Position numbers and translations under genes: made by a program | Notes under the pieces: generated by a model | The model's input: the letters and a program-made list of their open reading frames with translations, nothing else | Told to the model about the DNA's origin: nothing | The model's database searches: none | Origin: Verrucomicrobiales bacterium | Lineage (GTDB): Bacteria; Verrucomicrobiota; Verrucomicrobiia; Limisphaerales; UBA1096 | Assembly: GCA_002721375.1 (NCBI GenBank) | Contig: PBKH01000023.1 | Span: 18,986-41,737 of the forward strand | Length of the DNA stretch: 22,752 nt | Direction of reading: 5' to 3' | Part shown: positions 1-8,241 of the stretch, piece after piece | How positions within the stretch are numbered: the stretch's first letter is position 1 | Layout: every line of letters begins with the position of its first letter

Positions 1-858
1 CACCACTTTCAAATCCGTAAACGCACACTCGAGTATGACGATGTCATGAACAAGCAGCGGGAGGAAATCTACGGCTTCCGCAATGAGATCATGCACACTG
101 ACAGGGTGCAAGAGAAGTTGATTGGAATCATGGATGAAGTCATCTCGAACAAAGTACGAGAGTTCTGCAATGCCGAAATTGAGCCAGTCAACTGGGACTT
201 CCAACCACTCTCCGATTGGGCCAACCTAACCTTCCCTGTCGGCGTGTCCGCCGATGCGCTCGCCAAGTTGGCCGAGGGGCGACCTGCTTCTGGCTCCGAT
301 GCCGAATGGGAATTAACCTCTCACCAAAAACTGCTTTTTGATGACATTTCAACCCGTGCAAAGGAGGCCTATCAACTCAAGGTCAGTTTCGAGGAATCCG
401 ATGCGCTCGCCGCAGTCGAACGCTACACCATCCTCAACTCCATCGACCGACTATGGCAGGAGCACCTCTACGAGATGGATAGCCTGCGTTATAGCATCGG
501 ACTGCGTGCCTACGCCCAACGCGATCCAATACTTGAGTATAAATCGGAAGGGTATCACATGTTTCAGGAATTGCAGGTTAACATCTGGACCGAAATCTGC
601 CAGAATATCTTCCGCAGTGCCTCGAGTGTCGATGCTTTCCAGAGTTTCCTGCGTAACCTCCCTGTGCAGGAAGTGCATCAAAACACAAGCGCATTCGGTG
701 CCGAGGAACGTCGTGCTGCCAATGAGGCATCTGACATGGTGGACGAGGCTACCGATGTAGTCTCGCGAACCGAACCGGTGCGCACCGCTGTCAAGGTCGG
801 GCGAAACGACCCATGCCCATGCGGAAGTGGCAAAAAACACAAAAAGTGCTGCGGCTGA
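1..858 (+). CDS. secA: Preprotein translocase subunit SecA, C-terminal part (5' end outside window)
   Basis: SecA is the ATPase motor that drives unfolded preproteins through SecYEG. Only about the last 285 residues are here; the frame is open from the first base, and the ATG at 46 is internal. The sequence opens with the SecA signature around [15 protein letters not shown], continues through the helical scaffold and wing region (a stretch with [15 protein letters not shown], then [16 protein letters not shown]), and ends in the zinc-binding SEC-C tail [17 protein letters not shown]. That tail supplies the CxC and CC ligands known to bind zinc and SecB or ribosomes. The stop is followed by a 72-base gap before the ccsA-like gene, with no clear terminator, so read-through is possible. 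Identification is firm; only the left end is missing. Confidence 0.97.
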   Translation, partial: HHFQIRKRTLEYDDVMNKQREEIYGFRNEIMHTDRVQEKLIGIMDEVISNKVREFCNAEIEPVNWDFQPLSDWANLTFPVGVSADALAKLAEGRPASGSDAEWELTSHQKLLFDDISTRAKEAYQLKVSFEESDALAAVERYTILNSIDRLWQEHLYEMDSLRYSIGLRAYAQRDPILEYKSEGYHMFQELQVNIWTEICQNIFRSASSVDAFQSFLRNLPVQEVHQNTSAFGAEERRAANEASDMVDEATDVVSRTEPVRTAVKVGRNDPCPCGSGKKHKKCCG

Positions 859-930
859 TTCATGCCTTCGCTATGCCAGCCACAGTAAGTTTCATTTGAT
901 ACGAATCGGTTTTAGCCTAGAATCGCTCCC

Positions 931-1782
931 TTGCTCGGCTTGGCCAAGCCACCCTCAGTTTTGGAACCGGACCGCCAGTGTTTTTTGACCGCCGTAATCG
1001 TTTACGGCGCAAGTATGCTGTATTCTGTTTTCCTGAGTCGGCGCGGCTTTCAGAATGATAACTGGATTCATTACGGGCTACTCACAATCGCCTTTGTCCT
1101 GCACTCGGTGGCAATGGCCAAGCGTGGCTTTTCACTCCACCAATGCCCAGTCAACAACCTTTATGAAGCCACCGCATTTGTTCTTTGGACAATCGCTGTG
1201 AGCAGCCTTGTGCTTGGGCTACTGCCCAAGCTCAGGTTTCTCGGAGTATTCACATCACCACTACTGTTCGTTATCGGTATGTTTGCTCTTTGGCCCGGAC
1301 TCGATTCCGAGTACATTGATAATCAGCCGAATTTTTCTAGTGACTGGTTCGGCCTACACGTGCCGGTTATTTTGCTTGGATATGGTTCTTTTGGGCTAAG
1401 TGCCACAGCTGGAAGTATGTTTTTGACACAGGAGCGAAATTTGAAATTCCACCGGGCTAGGGCGTTGTTCGCCATTCTGCCACCCATTCAGCGACTAGAA
1501 AAAATCATTACCTTTACACTAATCATCGGGCTGGGACTTCTAACGGCCGGCGTCTCCATAGGAGCCGCATTTGTAGAGAAGGGTGCTGTGTTTTGGACCG
1601 ATTCCAAAACGATCTGGTCGTTTCTGGTCTGGTCAATGTACTGCGGATTGCTGGTCTCACACTTTTACTTCGATCAACGTGGTAGACGCTATGCATGGTC
1701 GGCCATCGTAGCGTTTGGTTTTGTCATTCTCACTTTCTGGGGAACGAACCTGCTTTCGGGTATACACAACCCAACACCGTAG
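931..1782 (+). CDS. Cytochrome c assembly protein, CcsA/HemX-type membrane protein
   Basis: This is a polytopic inner-membrane protein of the cytochrome c assembly family (CcsA/CcmC/HemX-like), 283 residues with about eight hydrophobic segments. Family features visible are His143 in a HVPVILLGYGSF segment, a degenerate tryptophan-rich motif at about 222-240 (W.D.K..WS...W..Y), His244, and a C-terminal TNLLSGIH ending with His279. In CcsA such histidines flank the haem-handling site. The gene lies 3 bases before hemA, the usual place for the hemX/ypjD form, whose exact role (haem export or modulation of HemA level) is less certain than that of CcsA. The TTG at 931 is the longest start, but no good ribosome binding site is visible; an in-frame TTG at 961 is an alternative. 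I cannot separate HemX from CcsA here. Confidence 0.88.
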   Translation: MLGLAKPPSVLEPDRQCFLTAVIVYGASMLYSVFLSRRGFQNDNWIHYGLLTIAFVLHSVAMAKRGFSLHQCPVNNLYEATAFVLWTIAVSSLVLGLLPKLRFLGVFTSPLLFVIGMFALWPGLDSEYIDNQPNFSSDWFGLHVPVILLGYGSFGLSATAGSMFLTQERNLKFHRARALFAILPPIQRLEKIITFTLIIGLGLLTAGVSIGAAFVEKGAVFWTDSKTIWSFLVWSMYCGLLVSHFYFDQRGRRYAWSAIVAFGFVILTFWGTNLLSGIHNPTP

Positions 1783-1785
1783 ACC

Positions 1786-2850
1786 ATGTCTATCGTCGTC
1801 ACAGGTCTGAGTCATCACTCATCGCCAGTCGAATTGCGAGAGCGCTTCGCTTTTAGTGAGCCTCAATTACCCAATGCACTAGACCTATTAATTGAGCGCG
1901 GCATTGCCGACGAAGCTGTAATCTTGTCCACCTGCAATCGCGTAGAAATCTATGCCGCTCGTCGTGAAGATGACCCCTCACTTGGTAAATCACTGCAGCA
2001 ATACCTGTGCGAATTCCACAATATCAGTGAGACGCCGAAAGATGCCATTTACTCGTACTGCGACCGACAGAGCATCGACCACCTTTTCCGCGTGGCATGC
2101 GGTATCGACTCTATGGTACTGGGCGAAACGGAAATTCTTGGTCAATTAAAGCTCGCTTACAAGCTAGCACACACAAAGAAAGCCACCGGACCACTGCTAA
2201 ACAAGACATTCCAAAAAGCGTTTCAAGTCGCCAAACTCGTACGCTCGGAAACACAGATTCAACGCGGTAGCATTTCCGTCAGCTCGGTGGCGGTAGAGCT
2301 GGCAGAGTCGATTTTCGACTCTCTCAAGGCACAGCAGGTACTCGTTATTGGCGCCGGTGACACGAGCGAAAAGGCCGCACGCGCCCTTCGTAGTCGGGGC
2401 GCTCGGAGCATCCTCGTATCCAACCGGTCACATGATCGAGCTGTCGCACTGGCCGCCGAACTCGACGGCCAGGCAATCGGTTATGAAAACTGGGAGAAAG
2501 AGTTCCAGCACGTGGACATCATCATCAGTAGCACTGCAGCGCCGCACTACATTCTAACCCGTAACAAACTCGAAGGTATGCTGCGCCAACGGGGTCACCG
2601 ACCGTTGCTGCTTGTGGATATCGCTGTGCCGCGCGATATTGACCCTGGCTGTAACCAGCTCGAAAATGTTTACGTGTACAACATCGACGACCTTCAGACT
2701 ATCGCCGGCCAATATCTTGAGCAACGCAAAGCTGAACTCGAGTTGTGCCAACATCTGATTGATGCCAAACGCAACGAGTTGCTCGACAACATTAAGGTGC
2801 ACCCCGACAAAACCAACATAGGCTTATTTAAACAGCCGGCCGGCAGCTAA
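1786..2850 (+). CDS. hemA: Glutamyl-tRNA reductase, short form
   Basis: HemA reduces glutamyl-tRNA(Glu) to glutamate-1-semialdehyde with NADPH, the first committed step of C5-pathway tetrapyrrole synthesis. Motifs in order: N-terminal GLSHHSSPVELRERFAF, the catalytic Cys50 in LSTCNRVEIYA, the GIDSMVLGETEILGQLK helix at about 106-122, and an NADPH Rossmann site GAGDTSEKAARAL at 189-201. The start ATG is 3 bases after the upstream stop, which implies one transcript and probably coupled translation. The protein is 354 residues against about 400-430 for the family. It ends within or just after the long spinal helix (YNIDDLQTIAGQYLEQRKAEL), so the helical C-terminal dimerisation domain is absent. 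No frameshifted remnant can follow, because hemC begins 15 bases later. The catalytic parts look intact. Confidence 0.95.
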   Translation: MSIVVTGLSHHSSPVELRERFAFSEPQLPNALDLLIERGIADEAVILSTCNRVEIYAARREDDPSLGKSLQQYLCEFHNISETPKDAIYSYCDRQSIDHLFRVACGIDSMVLGETEILGQLKLAYKLAHTKKATGPLLNKTFQKAFQVAKLVRSETQIQRGSISVSSVAVELAESIFDSLKAQQVLVIGAGDTSEKAARALRSRGARSILVSNRSHDRAVALAAELDGQAIGYENWEKEFQHVDIIISSTAAPHYILTRNKLEGMLRQRGHRPLLLVDIAVPRDIDPGCNQLENVYVYNIDDLQTIAGQYLEQRKAELELCQHLIDAKRNELLDNIKVHPDKTNIGLFKQPAGS

Positions 2851-2865
2851 TCGAACTATCGCGCT

Positions 2866-3840
2866 TTGCCAGACTCAAACACCATCCGCATCGCCACACG
2901 AGGTAGTGCTCTCGCTCTAGCACAGGCGAACATGATTTTCGCCCAATGCCGCAAAGCGTTCCCCCAACTCACCTTTGAGATAAAAATTGTTAAGACCACA
3001 GGTGACCGATTGCAGTCGCAAGGCATCCAAACCGGCCAGACGCTGCCCAAGGGGTTATTCACAAAGGAACTCGAAGTGGCACTGGTTCGGAACAGAGCCG
3101 ACCTTGCAGTGCACAGCCTCAAGGATCTACCGACCGAATTACCCGCCGGTTTAACTTTGGGCGCTGTAACCCAGCGCGAAGATCCACGCGAAGTCTTAAT
3201 ATACCGTCACTTCTCCGATCGCAAAGGCTTTGAGCCAGGTCTGACAATTGCAACGCTACCGGCCGACCTCACCGTCGCAACCAGCAGCCCACGTCGCAAG
3301 GCCCAACTGCTCCAACTCCGGCCCGACTGGCACGTCATTGAAATCCGAGGCAACGTCCCCACGCGTCTGGAAAAACTGGCCATCGATCCAAAAATTGACG
3401 CAACGGTATTGGCACACGCCGGACTAAGGAGGCTAAATTTCGAGATTAGCAAAGATGGCATACTGTACGGCGATGCCGTGCCGGAAAACACCTGTGCAAC
3501 CATCATCGAAACAGGAGAAATGCTGCCGTGCGTGGGTCAGGGTGCCGTCGGCATTGAGATCCGTGAAAACGACGGACGTTTGGCCATGCTCTGCCAGCGA
3601 CTAAACCATTTCAACACCCAGGTTTGCACCATGTCCGAACGGGCATTCCTGAGCGCTATGGGTGGCGGTTGCCAAAGCCCAGTTGCCGCTTACGCCGAAG
3701 TACGTCGCGAGAAAATCAAAATGCACGGCCTCTCCTTCGGTGACGGAAGCCAATTCAGCAGCGCAACTGTTGATGGGAAACTTAATGAAGCCCAAGAGCT
3801 TGGCCAAGCTCTCGCCAAACAGGTCAAGGCCAGCCTGTAA
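2866..3840 (+). CDS. hemC: Porphobilinogen deaminase (hydroxymethylbilane synthase)
   Basis: HemC joins four porphobilinogen units into hydroxymethylbilane in the cytoplasm. The 324-residue protein has the family landmarks: IRIATRGSALALAQA at the N terminus, the catalytic Asp87 in HSLKDLP, the dipyrromethane-binding arginines in ATSSPRRKAQLL and RGNVPTRLEKL, the CVGQGAVGIEIRE segment, and the cofactor-attaching Cys269 in GGGCQSPVAAYAE. The start must be TTG at 2866, since the conserved N terminus begins only six residues later and no ATG or GTG is available upstream in frame. It is 15 bases downstream of hemA, so it is probably part of the ccsA-hemA-hemC transcript. No hemD or hemB follows; the next gene is convergent. 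The 46-base gap to that gene shows no convincing terminator. Confidence 0.96.
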   Translation: MPDSNTIRIATRGSALALAQANMIFAQCRKAFPQLTFEIKIVKTTGDRLQSQGIQTGQTLPKGLFTKELEVALVRNRADLAVHSLKDLPTELPAGLTLGAVTQREDPREVLIYRHFSDRKGFEPGLTIATLPADLTVATSSPRRKAQLLQLRPDWHVIEIRGNVPTRLEKLAIDPKIDATVLAHAGLRRLNFEISKDGILYGDAVPENTCATIIETGEMLPCVGQGAVGIEIRENDGRLAMLCQRLNHFNTQVCTMSERAFLSAMGGGCQSPVAAYAEVRREKIKMHGLSFGDGSQFSSATVDGKLNEAQELGQALAKQVKASL

Positions 3841-3886
3841 AACCAGCGATAAAACAACGCGACAGTTGATCATAGTTGCTCAAGTT

Positions 3887-4711
3887 TTATAACTCGCGGA
3901 CGAGAATATTGCGCCAGCGCACCTTAGCTCCCTTGGGCCAACCGCCTCCGCCGTGAACCTGCACGGCGATTGAACCTTTTTCACCAAGAGTACTGCGAAC
4001 TTTTTCGCGGTCATAATTTGGATGCTTGAAAGTCGCTCCATCAAATTCACAAATCTTCTGCCCATTTAGCCAAGAAGTAATGTGAGGATACTTGCCAATG
4101 CAACGCACCATGAGCGTATTCCATTTTGCTATGCGCCAAGCCTTGATCCACTCTTCCGGTGTGCAGGTGTAAACGCAACCGTGCTCTTCGGGCTTACGTA
4201 TATTGTCACCTGTGATTGCGACAAGTTTGCCATCCTTAACCTGACCGTTGATGTCGAAAGCACGACTATTGAAACCGCCTGTACCTTCGCCGTAGATATG
4301 ACCCACGTTTCCGGCATCGTGAAAATCAACCATTACCTGAAAACACTGTCCCTTGTCGTTGGCTCGAAGAAAAAAACCAGAGCAAGGCCCCCAATCGTGA
4401 TTCATATCAATCTTCACCTCGAAGTCGCCAAATTTGCGGTCACTCAAAAGGATACCACCATTGCCGGATCCCGGAGGATCTTGCTCTCCCACAATCGCAC
4501 CATCCTCGACATACCATTTGCCGCCGGTACCATGGCCGATACGCTGCGGATTCCTATGCCAACCTTCGAGTGTCTTTCCGTCGAATAAATTGATCCATTC
4601 CCCCTTGACGGCGAGCGCCTGGCCAAGCGGCAATGACGCAGTAGTGGCAGTGGCCGCAACTGTATCCATTAAAAATCGGCGTCGTGAAACAAGATGGGAC
4701 TTGTAATGCAT
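3887..4711 (-). CDS. Tat-exported DUF1080 (3-keto-disaccharide hydrolase-like) protein
   Basis: This 274-residue protein has an N-terminal twin-arginine signal (SRRRFL followed by a hydrophobic Ala/Thr-rich stretch ending near GQALA), so it is probably folded before export. The mature part begins with the DUF1080 hallmark WINLFDGKTLEGWH and continues through the beta-sandwich motifs KWYVEDGAIVGEQ, GILLSDRKFGDFEVKID, SGFFLRAND and a C-terminal RWRNILVREL. This fold is concanavalin-like; some members hydrolyse 3-keto-glycosides, but many are uncharacterised, so substrate is unknown. I chose the ATG at 4711 because the Tat signal starts directly after it; the frame stays open a further 49 codons upstream, into lptF territory, and that part looks non-coding. 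It is transcribed divergently from lptF with about 110 bases between them. Confidence 0.9.
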   Translation of the reverse strand: MHYKSHLVSRRRFLMDTVAATATTASLPLGQALAVKGEWINLFDGKTLEGWHRNPQRIGHGTGGKWYVEDGAIVGEQDPPGSGNGGILLSDRKFGDFEVKIDMNHDWGPCSGFFLRANDKGQCFQVMVDFHDAGNVGHIYGEGTGGFNSRAFDINGQVKDGKLVAITGDNIRKPEEHGCVYTCTPEEWIKAWRIAKWNTLMVRCIGKYPHITSWLNGQKICEFDGATFKHPNYDREKVRSTLGEKGSIAVQVHGGGGWPKGAKVRWRNILVREL

Positions 4712-4795
4712 AAATTTTATATTATTGGAAACAGGCCAACCTGTCACGCCGTATAAAACTTGCGCAGGTGGACAATGGCCTCCAAAAATGACGCA

Positions 4796-4810
4796 TCCCA
4801 GCGCCTGGGA
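4796..4810 (+). promoter_or_regulatory. Short hairpin over the lptF ribosome binding site
   Basis: A perfect 6-base inverted repeat (TCCCAG / CTGGGA) with a 3-base loop lies just before the lptF start. Its 3' arm overlaps the best Shine-Dalgarno candidate (GGGAG, 4807-4811), which sits 10 bases before the ATG at 4822. If formed in the mRNA, it would mask the ribosome binding site. The structure is seen in the sequence; a regulatory role is inferred. Confidence 0.4.
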
Positions 4811-4821
4811 GCATTTACTGG

Positions 4822-5913
4822 ATGAGAACCCTAAATCTTTATTTGACCCGGGAAACATTGGCTACATTGCTAATGACGGTCTTGGTGTTCACGTTCGTGC
4901 TGCTTCTGGGCAATCTTTTCAAGGAGATCGCAGCACTGATGACTTCCGGTCGTGTCGAACCAGGCTTCATCTTACGTGCAATCGGGCTGTTGATTCCGTA
5001 TGTGCTCGTGTATTCTCTACCGGTGGGCATGCTCACAACCACGCTACTGGTATTCGGCCGGTTCAGTGCCGACCACGAACTCACCGCCGCTCGAGCCGGT
5101 GGCATCAGCCTGCTCTCGCTTTCAGCACCAGTTCTAGCCATTGGCATGCTGCTCTCGGCACTAAGTGGTTGGATAAACCTGCAAGTCGCCCCTCAATGCC
5201 GACTGGCCTACAAGACAATGATCTTTGAATACGGACTTGAGCACGCCACAGCACTCCTGACCGAAAAGGGATTCACTGATTTTCCGGGCTACCGCATCTA
5301 TGTCGGATCGGTCGATGGCAGTAAACTTCTTGACGTGGTCCTTTACCAGCATGACGAAGAAGGAAACTTAAAGCTGCGGATGCATGCCGAAGAAGCAAAA
5401 GTCGAATTGAATGCCGAAACAGGGCAAATGGAGCTCACCCTCCGTACTGTTGACGGCTTCGAGTTCGATGCGGGCAAAGAACGTACCTTTGTATACTCTA
5501 AATACGGCCCAATGGTTCTAGGAAAAAAGCCGGAGCAAGCACAACAACGTGCTCCGAAACTAAAGGAACTTAGCTTCGCACAACTTCGTGATCGAGTCAC
5601 CGAATTGAAACAAAAGAGCATCGATCCCACACCGGTGCAAATAGAGATCCACCAAAAAGTGGCGTTATCATTCGCTTGCATTGGCTTCACGATGATCGGC
5701 ATACCACTGGCAATACGAACGCACCGACGAGAAACCAATTTTGGAATCTCCGTCGCACTTGTGCTGGTGACAGGCTACTATGGGCTTATCGTATTGGGCC
5801 AGTCACTCGACGGGCACCCTGCACTACTGCCGCATCTATGGATGTGGTTACCCAATTTCCTGTTCCAAGGCATCGGCTTCGTCCTGCTTTGGAAAATGAA
5901 CAAGGGAATTTAG
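4822..5913 (+). CDS. lptF: LptF/LptG family permease (YjgP/YjgQ)
   Basis: This is an inner-membrane component of the lipopolysaccharide export ABC transporter, which works with LptB and LptC to lift LPS out of the inner membrane. It has 363 residues, the normal length. The layout is the family's: an N-terminal helix after RTLNLYLTRE, three transmembrane segments up to about residue 125 (including LLIPYVLVYSLPVGML and the TAARAGGIS loop), a large periplasmic beta-jellyroll domain from about 125 to 275, and three C-terminal helices with an IGIPLAIRTHRRE loop. The start ATG has a GGGAG about 10 bases upstream. Only one LptF/G gene is in the window; the partner must be elsewhere, and LptF versus LptG cannot be decided here. 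The beta-propeller gene follows after 35 bases, so co-transcription is likely. Confidence 0.87.
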   Translation: MRTLNLYLTRETLATLLMTVLVFTFVLLLGNLFKEIAALMTSGRVEPGFILRAIGLLIPYVLVYSLPVGMLTTTLLVFGRFSADHELTAARAGGISLLSLSAPVLAIGMLLSALSGWINLQVAPQCRLAYKTMIFEYGLEHATALLTEKGFTDFPGYRIYVGSVDGSKLLDVVLYQHDEEGNLKLRMHAEEAKVELNAETGQMELTLRTVDGFEFDAGKERTFVYSKYGPMVLGKKPEQAQQRAPKLKELSFAQLRDRVTELKQKSIDPTPVQIEIHQKVALSFACIGFTMIGIPLAIRTHRRETNFGISVALVLVTGYYGLIVLGQSLDGHPALLPHLWMWLPNFLFQGIGFVLLWKMNKGI

Positions 5914-5948
5914 TTTCAAGCTGCCAAGGCATCGCATAGTATGGGCTT

Positions 5949-7343
5949 GTGCACGGAAACATTTTCATCTTACGCATCATTGTCGTTTTCACCGCGGTGC
6001 TTGGATTGAATAAGGGGTACTCGGCAGATTGGCCTCAATTACTTGGGACAAACGCAGACGGCATTTCATCTGAAACCGGCCTATTAAGTATCTGGCCAAA
6101 AGACGGCCCAAATGTACTTTGGAAAAAAGAGATCGGCACTGGCTACAGTGCACCATCGACCCGCGACGGACGCTTGGTTTTGTTCCACCGTGTCGGTAAT
6201 GAGGAGATAGTCGAAGCGCTCAATCCAAAGACAACCACACCTATCTGGAGACACGCCTATCCTACAAACTATCGAGATCCTTTCGGCTACAACAATGGCC
6301 CACGCTGCACACCACTCCTTACCGAAACACATTGTTTCACTTTCGGCGCAGAGGGAGTGCTACTCTGCCTTAATGTCAAAACTGGCAAACCAATTTGGCA
6401 GCGAAAGACAGCTGATGAGTTCCAGGTGCCAGAAGCTTTTTTTGGTGTAGGTGCCTCGCCGGTGCTTGAGGGTAATCTTCTTATTGTCATGGTTGGTGGC
6501 CAGCCAAACTCCACGGTGGTGGCATTCGACAAAAATACCGGCAGCACTGTGTGGCAAAGTGCCGGGCGCGACACATGGCAGGGCAAACCGGCAATCGGCT
6601 GGCCTGGAGAACCTCTAGTCCAATGGCGTGGCTATGAGAAACTCGCCAGTTACGCGACACCCACGCTGGCTACTATCCACGGCAGACGCACGCTGTTTTG
6701 CCTCACACGGCAAGGGCTTGTTTCAATGGACCCAAGAACAGGTGAAGTGAATTTTAGTCGTTGGTTTCGCGCACGCGTCAACGAATCAGTCAACGCCGCT
6801 AATCCGATTGTGGCGGGGGATCGTGTTTTCTGCTCAGCAGCATATTTCGGAGTAGGCTCATTCCTTCTCGACATCGGTAAAGATGGAAAATCGTTCAATG
6901 AAGTATGGAGCACGAATAAACGACGTAAAGTTGACAGGCGTCTGAAACCGGCACTTGAGATTCACTGGACGACACCGATCCTGTTCGATGGACACCTCTA
7001 CGCATTTAGCGGACGCAATGAACCGGACTCTCTCTTTCGCTGCGTGGAACTCAGCACGGGGAAGGTAAAGTGGAGCCGTGATGAACGGTGGCGTGCCTAT
7101 AGCACCAAGCAACCGAACGTCTATGGCCGTGGTTCTGCCGTGCTAGCCGATGGCAAACTGTTTGTCCTTGGCGAAGGCGGCCTGCTGGGGCTCTTTGAGG
7201 CGACCCCATCCAAGCCGGTTGAATTGGGCCGGCATCAGGTGCCGGAATTAAAATACCCCTGCTGGACAGCCCCAGTTCTCTCCGATAAACGAATGATAGT
7301 TCGTAGCGAGGATTACTTGATTTGTTTTGAACTGGCCAAATGA
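5949..7343 (+). CDS. Secreted PQQ-like beta-propeller repeat protein
   Basis: This is a 464-residue exported protein with a Sec signal peptide (hydrophobic core [16 protein letters not shown], likely cleavage after GYSA). The mature part is a repeated beta-propeller: each blade has a tryptophan-docking pattern of the type [44 protein letters not shown], alternating with TPLL, SPVLEG and [12 protein letters not shown] strands. The opening [19 protein letters not shown] is typical of the PQQ-like proteins abundant in Planctomycetota and Verrucomicrobiota. It resembles BamB-like and quinoprotein folds but shows no quinone-binding or dehydrogenase motifs that I can verify, so the function is unknown. 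The start is GTG at 5949, just ahead of the signal peptide; no ATG is available in frame nearby. It sits between lptF and a pseudopilin gene that overlaps its end. Confidence 0.87.
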   Translation: MHGNIFILRIIVVFTAVLGLNKGYSADWPQLLGTNADGISSETGLLSIWPKDGPNVLWKKEIGTGYSAPSTRDGRLVLFHRVGNEEIVEALNPKTTTPIWRHAYPTNYRDPFGYNNGPRCTPLLTETHCFTFGAEGVLLCLNVKTGKPIWQRKTADEFQVPEAFFGVGASPVLEGNLLIVMVGGQPNSTVVAFDKNTGSTVWQSAGRDTWQGKPAIGWPGEPLVQWRGYEKLASYATPTLATIHGRRTLFCLTRQGLVSMDPRTGEVNFSRWFRARVNESVNAANPIVAGDRVFCSAAYFGVGSFLLDIGKDGKSFNEVWSTNKRRKVDRRLKPALEIHWTTPILFDGHLYAFSGRNEPDSLFRCVELSTGKVKWSRDERWRAYSTKQPNVYGRGSAVLADGKLFVLGEGGLLGLFEATPSKPVELGRHQVPELKYPCWTAPVLSDKRMIVRSEDYLICFELAK

Positions 7344-8208
7344 CAACTTACTTAGTCCGCGCTTGAGCAAAGGCTTCACGCTGATCGAACTGCTGGTGGT
7401 AATTGCAATAATTGCGATTCTAGCCGGGTTACTACTGCCGGCCTTGGCCAAGGCAAAAGACAACGCCACTGGTATCTATTGCTTGAACAACCAGCGGCAA
7501 CTCCTTCTTGCATGGAAGCTTTACGTTGACGACTCTGAAGATCGCCTGCCACCTAATGCCAAGCACATCCAAGATCCACGCGGCTGGATTAACGGTTTTC
7601 TCAACTTCGCACCCAACAACCGCGACAACACAAACCTTCTCTACCTCGTCGGTACGCGTAAACAGATGGGCAACCTCTATCCTAAGCTAGGCCCTTACAC
7701 GAAGTCGCCCGGCATATATAAGTGCCCGTCTGACAAATACACCTGTAAGATAGGCCGTAGGGAATTGCCGCGGGTACGCAGCGTTGCCATGAACGGCTAC
7801 ATCGAGGGCGGGCTTTACGACCCCACACTAAGCTCAACTGTCTCGAGCATACACGGGCGTGGCTGGCGCAAATACGACATCCTTTCGCACATCATCGATC
7901 CATCCCCATCCGATCTGTGGATCTTTGCCGACGAACACCCGGACAGCATTAACAACGGAGGCTTCGTCCTATACCCATACAACGCCCGAATCTGGCGCAA
8001 TCTTCCAGCCAACTACCACAACGGGGCATGCGGCTACGCCTACGCCGATGGACATGCAGCGATCAAAAAATGGACTGATCCTATGCCAAAGAATGAGCCG
8101 GTCCAAAAGCGCATGCGGCTTGACTATTCCAACGCCGGCTCCGTCGGCGGCAAGGCACAAGACTACTGGTGGGTCATTCAACACTCCACCGCACCTTTTA
8201 AGCGTTGA
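7327..8208 (+). CDS. H-X9-DG type pseudopilin (prepilin-type N-terminal cleavage/methylation)
   Basis: This 293-residue protein begins with a class III prepilin signal: KG then [18 protein letters not shown], with peptidase cleavage expected between Gly16 and Phe17 and the conserved Glu at mature position +5. The hydrophobic helix is followed by a globular domain with LPALAKAK, a [18 protein letters not shown] segment and, near the C terminus, [12 protein letters not shown], an exact H-X9-DG motif. Such proteins are expanded in Planctomycetota, Lentisphaerota and Verrucomicrobiota and probably form part of a type II secretion-like pseudopilus, though individual roles are unknown. The longest start, TTG at 7327, overlaps the beta-propeller gene by 17 bases; a TTG at 7363 is an alternative that leaves only three residues before the cleavage site. 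Probably the last gene of the lptF transcript. Confidence 0.9.
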   Translation: MNWPNDNLLSPRLSKGFTLIELLVVIAIIAILAGLLLPALAKAKDNATGIYCLNNQRQLLLAWKLYVDDSEDRLPPNAKHIQDPRGWINGFLNFAPNNRDNTNLLYLVGTRKQMGNLYPKLGPYTKSPGIYKCPSDKYTCKIGRRELPRVRSVAMNGYIEGGLYDPTLSSTVSSIHGRGWRKYDILSHIIDPSPSDLWIFADEHPDSINNGGFVLYPYNARIWRNLPANYHNGACGYAYADGHAAIKKWTDPMPKNEPVQKRMRLDYSNAGSVGGKAQDYWWVIQHSTAPFKR

Positions 8209-8241
8209 GACAAGGCTGGCCCAAACACCATACCGAACGGT

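Noticed and set aside
338..760. A 140-codon plus-strand frame within secA
   Set aside because: It is an offset shadow of the SecA frame, Ser/Arg/Thr-rich and without domain features.
4082..4588. A 168-codon open frame on the plus strand opposite the DUF1080 gene
   Set aside because: The minus strand carries clear DUF1080 motifs through the whole interval; the opposite frame has no recognisable domain.
4725..4757. Possible promoter (TTGGAA and TATAAA) upstream of lptF
   Set aside because: The two elements are 21 bases apart, too far for a standard sigma-70 promoter, and neither is a strong match.
4725..5228. A 167-codon plus-strand frame overlapping the start of lptF
   Set aside because: The lptF frame has the expected membrane segments; this alternative reads as low-complexity His/Arg/Ser sequence without domain features.
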